Under the pieces are notes generated by a model. The model had not been told where the DNA came from, did no database searches, and saw only the letters and a list, made by a program, of their open reading frames with translations. The position numbers and the translations under genes are program-made. From Plutella xylostella (Eukaryota; Arthropoda; Insecta; Lepidoptera; Plutellidae), in the NCBI RefSeq assembly GCF_932276165.1, contig NC_063982.1:885501-949500 (forward strand): 64,000 nt of DNA, read 5' to 3'. Shown here one piece after another: positions 1 through 9,013 of this stretch (position 1 is the first letter of the stretch; the number at the start of each line of letters is the position of its first letter).

Positions 1-246
1 AAGAACGAAATATATATAAGTATACTTATTAGGTACTTCAAATACAAAACTGCAATAAAAAGATGTAGCTTTGAAAAATAATTTAGATAACTAACATCAC
101 CAAACCTAACTTCTTTTGTAGAGTCACAAAACTGGATTAAGTTGATAAAAGAATTGGATTAAGTACAATTTTTAGTGGCTCAAAAATCAGGTCCTATACC
201 TAATTACTGATACACCATTCTTCTACATTAGCACCCATAATCTCAC
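1..246. other. Intronic sequence of the mucin-like gene, nothing recognised
   Basis: This AT-rich stretch lies downstream (in gene sense) of the exon at 247-406. That exon ends in a clean GTGAGA donor, so this is expected to be intron. I see no exon, RNA gene or clear repeat in it. Confidence 0.5.
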
Positions 247-406
247 CTGACAGTAGGTTGCGGTCGCCTACTCGGCGCGGGCGGCGCGCGCGGGGGCGCG
301 GAGGGCGGGCGGGCAGGCGCGGAGGGCGGGCGGCGCGCGGGCGGCTGCGGTATGTCGTCAGCCGGGATGGCGATGCCGGTGCCGATGGGCGAGGGGGGTG
401 GGGTGG
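247..406 (-). CDS. Mucin-like gene, coding exon 5 (Pro/Ala/Arg-rich)
   Basis: In gene sense the exon follows TTCTATTCCAG and ends before GTGAGA. It continues phase 1 from exon 4 and stays open for its 160 nt, leaving phase 2. It encodes ATPPPSPIGTGIAIPADD and then a long Pro/Ala/Arg tract. It is extremely GC-rich (runs of CGCGCGGGCG) compared with the AT-rich surroundings, which supports coding or strong composition bias. Confidence 0.6.
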
Positions 407-3400
407 CTGGAATAGAAGGAGATAGGTGTATTAAGCTTTAATTGATTGAGCATAAAGATTGATTGATTTAATGAGATTTTCAAGCCGGGTCCAGCCATGT
501 ATCATTTGCCCGATCCGATCACGCACCGCATTTCATGATCGCATAATTATGACTGTGTATCGTGATACTCAATCTTGATACGCCGTTATGAGACAGATGA
601 TATGGCAAAGTATACATGTCAGGACCCGGCTTTATGTGCACCTGTGTGTGTATACATTTATTTATTTAACTACTTATTGTACAAATGTATACGTACATGC
701 AAAGGAAAATAAACAAGCCTCAGGACCTGAGGTTGGTTTTTTCCTATCACATTAAATTTGCTCATGGATAAGCTTGTTAATTAGGGACACTCTGTCATAA
801 AACGTTGATGGCTACAAAAACCTGAAGCGTATGTTAAGTATGTGGGGTATGTGGGGCGGGTAGAAAGTTATAATGAATTTTCCAAACCAGTTTTTTACTA
901 TCATAGATTGCAAATTTTCTTCTTCTATCAAACAAGGTAATTATTATCCTGTCATCTTAGATTAGTAAGCAAGATTACTTCAATGGTAGGTACATTGACA
1001 TATATATTACTAGCGTAAGGACAGGGCCTCCCACTCAAAAAATGGCACCCGCGCGTTGGCCCTAATCGTAATTTTAGGGCCAACGCTCCTCAGTCGACAG
1101 TTGTCTGTGGCCGAGAGATAGTCTTGTGAATCTTGTGATAAATATGTAGTTGTGTTGTGAAAGGCTGCAAAAACCATTATACGAAGGTCAAAAAGAAACA
1201 TCGAATATCGTATCATCGGTAATTACCATTAAATTAAGTAATTAACACATTATAAAGTGATAATTATTTTACTACCAAAGTCTACAATGGCCGCGCGCTG
1301 TAACTTTGTGCGGACGTCATTTTTTGTTGACTATCCTCCGAGAACATTTTCTTGTTGCACACACTTACGTTTTAGAGCGTGATTTTTAGTCCATTTGTAC
1401 GGGACGCTCTACAGGTCTACAGCCCAAAACAGTTTTAATTTTAGTAGTTGGATTTGTTCTAAATTATTGATATGGCGCCTGCAAATAATAAAACAATGTC
1501 CGGGATGGTAAATTATTAACGAACGTACAAGGTTACGTCGTCAAGATAGTTGCTAGGCACTGACATAGTTCAAACAAATTATGACAGATGACAGTTATTT
1601 TGCTTGTATGAAGAAGGTTTGAGTAAAATGTTCTGAATGGCCTATCCTTCCTTTTGAAATCATTGGGTAGGTACCTACCTGCTTTAGGTATTTTTATACT
1701 CTCACATTGAATTGGTCCATCAACCTACATTAGGCCAGCGTGGTACACTAGGCCTCAAACCCTTCCTTCATCAGGCGACCCGTGCCCCAGCAGTGGGACG
1801 TGATGGGTCGTGATGATGGTGATGTAGAATAAAATTATTGTGTTGCTACAATTTCTTACTTTTTAGTGATTATTATTATAGTTTCCTTTTTTTGGTTCAT
1901 AATATTCAATCAAAATCAGACCATCCTTCTAAAACACTTACCAACACTCTGCGGGGGCCTCACCACGGGCGTGGGGGCTATCGAGCTGGTCTCTCCGAAC
2001 AGGTTCAGATACGTCCTCTTGCCATCAATAGACACGAAGCCCTGGGACCCCGACGCTGACACGATGATGTCGTCTCCTGACAACGGGGACACGTTCTGGA
2101 TTTGCACTGTGGGGGAAAAGGGGGTTAGTTTTAGCATATTAGTCTATGGTTTTAGGAGGGTGACAGTTGGGGGTTGACGTAGAAAAGATATAAATGGGGT
2201 GGTGGACGAAACAAGGTTTCAGAAAATGTAAAAACTTAATTATCATCACGTCGCATTGGTGGCTGAAAAATTTTACCCATAGAAATTGGTACCTATATAG
2301 GTAGAAAGCAATATAATAACGTTGCTCCACTTTAACTACAATATTATAACATCGTAAACCTATGTAAGTATGTCATTTGGGTAGGTATATTACATATCGC
2401 TCGCAAATAGTAGTTTTTCAGGACTATCCACTGAATTACGTTTAGTTACCTACATATGGCAACCTTTTGAATATCAACTTTACCGTAGGTATATTGTAAC
2501 TGATAATTTTAAATTCTTTCTCCAAAACATAAGTAAACATTCTAACAATTCAAAAGCCTAGTTCTATTATCGTAAACCGAAGTTACATGCATTCTTGTTC
2601 TTTCAAATTCACTGCACAAAATGAGATAAAGAAATGCGGTTTGCGTGCAAACATTGTGCCAGTGAGGCGAGGAGGCGGCATCGAAAGGAAACCACGCAAT
2701 CGGTATTCGACTTGGATTATAGTCTATATGCTTGGATTTGTATTTACGAAGATTCCTTGCAGGTAGATTTGTTGTTGTGTTGTGTGATCGAAAGACAGAC
2801 CAAGAAAGTCCTGAATAAATGGTAAACGATAGTACTCAGTTCGTGGAAACATTTATGTGTGTGTTTGTGTTTCAATATGGGTGGTGTCCCTATATAATAT
2901 AATATGTACCTAATAAGCTCTGTTATACATACTTGTACCAAAGGCAGATCCAGCCTTGCGACAAATCTAATGAAGTTATTATGCCAAATTACTGATGCAG
3001 GATGTCCTATGATCGAAAAAGAATGATCGAGTACTTAGTGCACAACAGACGACTTATCGTTAAAAATATATGTATCAAAAACGTACCAAAGTACCTAAGG
3101 GTGAAGAATGGAGGATATGAGGAAGAGTTAAATGAAAATGAATGAATATAGGATGAACATTTTCTAAAATACATACCACGAAAGTATGAAGGACGAAGAA
3201 TGAAGGATTAAGAATGAGGGATAAAGAATGAAGGATTAAGAATGAGGCATGATCAATGCAAGAAGGTTACCTAAAGCATCAAAAAATAATAAAACACGTA
3301 CCACTAGCGCCACTTCCCCCGCCCGGCCCCTGAATCGCCGACACGGTCACGTCAAAGATCTCCCCATACCCCCCTGGCAGGCGGGTCTCGCTGGCGGTCA

Positions 3401-6400
3401 CCACGGGGGCGTCTCGGTACGGAGCCCGCTGGCCCTTGGGCTTGAAGTCAGGGTCGTCGAGAACGATGCCAGGCCGTGGACGGTAGGGTTGGTAGGGGAT
3501 GCCTTGTGATGCTGGAATGGTTGTGAAGAGGATTATTGTAGGAGTTGTTTGTTTATGCATAGTTAGGCTTCACGGGAGAATAACTGTATTGTTTTTTTAT
3601 CAAGAATAAAGGGGTACGTAAACTGTTTTTGAATAGCAGATGCCTAAATAAAGAAAGTATTACAACTAGTACTTTACTAGATCTTACTGCTAGGTCTGTG
3701 CATTGGAGATAGTTTATTTTCTTTCAGACACTTTTAACGAAAGATAATATCAGTGTTTATTTAACAGATTCATAATCAATAGTTGGTCACTTTCGGAATT
3801 TGCCAACCTTATAATTCAGTGAAAAATCACTCACTAATTAGCTAATTATAATTTGGTTCAGTGTGTTCAGTAATTATGAAAATGGCACAAAATACTCAGT
3901 AACAATAGCTGGGCATGCTGAAAGATAATAATACGAACAACGCTGTAACGCTTTATTGTAAAATAATTTCGCATGTTTTAAACTATTTGTATGCAAATTT
4001 TAAAACGAAAACTGGAGCATAGACTTTCGTTTTCATTAGTTCCTTGTTTTCAAATATCAGAGTATACCTACAGTCGTCGAAATAATAGGCCCGTTTGGAC
4101 AGCTACACAAATTTGCTATTTACTCTTGATTTACTTGATGAAATACATAAAAATACACATAATCTGGCTTATTATTTAACGGCCGAAAGAAAAAAGAACT
4201 TTAAAGCACCAAAAGTTACTTATTGTTTAAATTTTTCATGATTTAGGTTTGACACCAGCTGTCATCCCATAAATTTTGGAGCTGTCCAAATGCTAAAAAC
4301 AGAATCAAGTGACCACTATAATACTTACGTCTTATTTAAATCATTCATTATATTATGTTATAAATGTTATGTAAACGACTTCCGAATTTACAAGATGGCT
4401 ACATATTTTTCTTATGTAATTTCTTCATTACATAATTAATTAAATAAATATCTTTCCTACTTTCTCTTAAATCTGATTAATATTCAAAAACAAACATCTT
4501 TTTCGAGAAACGCAAATGCTTTGATAATATTTTTTTTTACCGTCATTGCGGGTTATAGGTAAAAAATATATCGATGCTAGAAAACTAATTAGCGTTTCAG
4601 TACTCTGTAATATAATGAAGTCTTTTAATTCCATATTATAGAGGTACCTACAATGATCTACATACAATGGGAAGCTTTTTCAGGAAAAATAGTTAATCAC
4701 CTTATTCTAAGATGCGTGCTTACTAGTTACTTACGTGGTAGAGGTTGAGAGTTGATGGAAGAAGCTTGGACACTGTTAGACACATTAGCCAATCCATTGA
4801 CGGCTGGCGCGTGTGTCGGCAAGCCCTCCGTCGGTGTTGGCGCAGCAATGGATGTCGTAGTTGGCTTTTCACTCGGCTCTATAACACTCGCTTCAGTTGA
4901 CGTCTCATTCTTTGTCTTGCTTGCTTGTTTGTCTTCCGTTTTGTGTTTTTTATCCTTCTCTATGACACTGTCTTTCTTCTTTTCTTTATCGGGTTTCAAC
5001 GGTTTCTCTTTAGGTTTTTCGGTAGACGTTGTTGTGGATGGTTTTTCAGTAGTCGTTTTCACTTCTTCTGTTGTTGTTTGTGGTTTTTCTGTAGTTGTTG
5101 TTGTAGTTGTAGTGGTGGTTGTGGTTGTTGTTGATGTTGTTGTAGCATTTTCTTTGGGAACAACAATTGTTGTTACCTTGTCTTGTTCAACTTCCTCTTC
5201 TGTTTCATGCTCAGTTGTAGTTGGAACAGGATCTTTATCCTCCAAATGGATATTGTTTTCTAACCCTTCACTGTCATTCAGAGTTAAAACATCTTCATCA
5301 TCATCAGGTTTTTCTTCAGATAAGTCCACAGTTGGTATGTCGACCGGCATTCGTGGTGGTTTGTAGTTTGAATGATTAGGATTTGGTCTTCGATTAGGCG
5401 GTGGTCTAGGTCTTGGCCTATGCCATGGAGGTAGGTTAGGTCTATGCAGGCCAGGTCTATACGGAGTACTGCTTACAGGTGGGATGATCTGCTCTGGCAA
5501 ATTTATTGGATGATGAGGAGGACGATCGAAAGGATACGGGGGAGGAGTTTTGGTTGGCACATACTGAGTCACAGGTTTGTCAAATTCAGGCGGCAATGGC
5601 GCTTCAGCGATCCTTGGAGGTCCTCTATTGTTTATCCTGGAATTCATTGGTCTACCAGGCCTTAATAGCTGTGAATTTGCTTGCACATTAACGTTTCCGT
5701 TTAGTAGCTTTACTATGCCTGTGATTATGTTTTGTATTTCCGCTTGATTCTGTCTGCCTTGTCCGTTAGGGGTGGCTGTCGCAAAGATAGGTTGCACTGC
5801 TGATGGTCGGATCTTGGGCCCCGTAAGATGCAGTGCACGCGCCTTCGGAACCCTCAGGTCTTCCCCCGGAAACCTGAAGTCTATTCTATCACCGAACCTG
5901 TCAGCCGATGGCTGTATATAATCCTCTCTGTTCCGCATAAAACTCATAGTTTTCGTCGGATGTATTTCGTAGTATTTCCTTTTATTGTGTAGTTCTAGTT
6001 CATTGTCTATTTCATTGTTATTTGACACTGGGATCTCATCAATATTTATTGATCTCGATTCTCTTTCGCCCATTGGGTCGGCAGATCTAGCTATAATATG
6101 GTGTAGATCTATTTCATCATTGACTATGTCTTCTAGTGTGACATCATCGTTGTTATCACTTATTTCTTCTATGAACTGAGCACTAGGTTCAATTTTAAAT
6201 GCTAAACTACTACTGGTTTGTAAGCGTATGTACTGTGGCGGCTCCGCTTCTCTCGCCGATTTTGGTGAAATTTGTGATATTGAGAACGTTTCTTCGTAAC
6301 CTGAAAACAAATAAATTAATCAAGTTAGTTTGATTTCTCGGAAATTTAAAAGGATTCATAATTTGCAGTTAAACTTTTCCTATTAGGTAGTTACATACTT

Positions 6401-8958
6401 AGATCTAGATAGTTCTAAAGTAAACAAACCTTATTTAGTTAGTTTGACAAAGCTCAAAAGTGTAATCGCAACCAACTTCAGGAACTATCAAGTTGTTTGG
6501 CCAGACTCCTTAGCATTAATTTTCATCGTGAATATGAAGTAGAATTCATAGAGTAATTTTGTATGAAAATATGAACAGCGCCCCTGGCGGTTGGTAGCAG
6601 AACTAAAATTTCCCTACAAAATTCATCGAGTAATTTCACGTCACCTTCTATGAAAACTCATGCTACCCCTTAGCATCATATCAGAACTGCGCATAATTTA
6701 TTTCTAAATTAAGGTGGTGGTTAACATAATATACAGCCGAATTTCTACGTAATTCATGCTCTAGTCATACATAAGCACTGCCTAATATGACATGGTAAAC
6801 AACGCGAAACCTGCCTAAACAGATAATAAAATTGGTATGATTTTTATTGTGATGTCAATCAAACAATTTGTTAATTCGATGGCATCCAAGCATGACTCTT
6901 ATATTCACAGCTTATATTACATTGAACAATAGGACACTTTGATAACTCGAAGGCTGTTACGACAAAATTATTTGAATTATAAAACGGGCCTGATTTTAAT
7001 AAATAATACATATCCACACTCACGAGCAATGAAAAAGTTATACCTATTTACAAAATGACCAATATTAAAAAAAACAATCTATTACTTTTATAGTTTGTAT
7101 TACTTTGGTATTCCGATGCGTTGTTAAATAAATGTACTTCAATACTGTAGACGGCTTCATAAAACTAGCCTATCCCTTTTAGGAGTAATTTAAATATGCT
7201 ATGTAATGTCACTGGAAGTAAATATTGGGTTCAAAATGAAATATCATCATCACGGCCCATTACGTCCTCACTGCTGGGGCACGGGTCTCCTTCCAATGAA
7301 GGAAGGGTTTAGGCCTAGTCCAAATGAAATATATTAAATACAATTTGGTGGCATTTTGTTAATGAAACTTTTTCGTTGCTCGCGAGTGTAACATAACTGC
7401 AGTTCATCTGTCAGTTGTGGAGATAAGCGTGTCTACGTCTAGGTACATCTCGTGCGTGTACTAAACGTTCACGGTGCGATGCGTCCGCCAGTGTACCGTG
7501 ACGTCACGCACGAATGATTTGAACTGTTCTTTTGGGACTTATATTAACAATATACGGACAAGATGGTGTGACACAAAAATACAAATAAAAAACAAAAAAA
7601 ATGGCCGCATTTGGTATACTGTCACCAATATCAACCATTGTATCAATAAATAAGGTCATAAATCTTCTAACCGAACTAATTCTAAATAAGAGCTTAGTAG
7701 TAAAAGTTGGATGTTATTTATGGAGACGTTTATTTTGCACTGACACTCTATCTTGTTCTTACATTGTAAATCTTAAGTTAAGTTTTGGGAGATGTTGGGG
7801 AGATAAGTCGGCGTGAAATAATTTGGAGTGGCCATGGGAATGTATGATTCATTATTTGGGAAGGCTCGAGCACAGATTACTAAATAGTTAATATAAAAAG
7901 GAAAGGAGCCTCTCCGAGTGTACAATGTATTTTATACTATTCTGGCTGGCCCGGCGAACTTCATACCGCCTCTTATCCTACCTTACCCTATACTCTGCAG
8001 TCAGAGACATCCTGATCTTACTGGCCAATATAGAAACCCTGTTTTAGCTCTGGAGTTTGTCATGAAATTGATGAAATCGTAAGCAACTATGAAGTGAGTA
8101 ACGATTTCTGAGACCACGAATAGGCAAGCGTAGAGTAGAAGCCCCTGCGGCCTGCTGGACCGAAGTACTTAAATAGGTAACAGGTAGTGTCTGGATGAGG
8201 AAGGCCGATGACAGAGTGTTGTGGCGTTTGGAAGAGGCCTGTGTCCAGCAATGGACGATTACGGGCTAACGAAATCAGCAGAATGTATCTATATTCTTTC
8301 TGTTTCGCAGGAATGTACTTCCTTATGTACTATTTCCAGGCACTTCTCAATTATATTTTCCGCTAACAGTCTTTTTAATTATGATGACATTGATATATTT
8401 ATATGGTGGACCAGAAGTTAGTTTCATCATAGTTACTTAAGTATTACTCATCTAGAAGGATCGAAAACAGTGAAAGTCTTCGCTATTAGTGTCATCGACC
8501 ACACCATTGTTCGCTAGTCTACCCTATAGGCCAGTGTCTTTGTTAGGTAACCTAGTGTTATGTGGTAGCTTGCTAGATTTGGTAACGCAATGAAAACATG
8601 CCGTGTGTTTCAAAATGCCTGGACCAATATACGGACTGTTTCATTGAATTTGCGTTTCTAAAAAAAATACACTTGTTTTCACACGATACCCATTTTCATT
8701 CTTTCTATTTCCTATCAATATGGTTGTCAGGCAGAGATTACTTTTGTAATAAGGCCGCCGATTGCGCTATTTATCTTTATTTTTCACACGTTTTAAGACA
8801 GAATTAAAAAGCGTTCACCGGGCACTAAGCCTATGTTTATCCGTATCTTTTTCCCACATTTCTTCACAACATAGGGCCAGTAAGAGATACCTAATTGCCT
8901 ACTAGAGACATGCCTAACGGTCGGACCTAAATTCTTGCCACGCCTCAACGCCTTTGTA

Positions 8959-9013
<55 letters not shown>

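Larger units (their letters stand above)
407..1941. other. Intron 4 of the mucin-like gene
   Basis: Non-coding, AT-rich. It contains a LINE-3'-end-like stretch near 650-700, a perfect hairpin at 1053-1086 and a dispersed repeat tail at about 1740-1825, annotated separately. Nothing else is recognised. Confidence 0.5.

Noticed and set aside
4752..5366. 204-codon Val/Ser-rich open frame on the plus strand
   Set aside because: Antisense shadow of the Thr/Pro-rich exon 2 of the mucin-like gene; Thr codons read backwards give Val, Gly and Cys runs.
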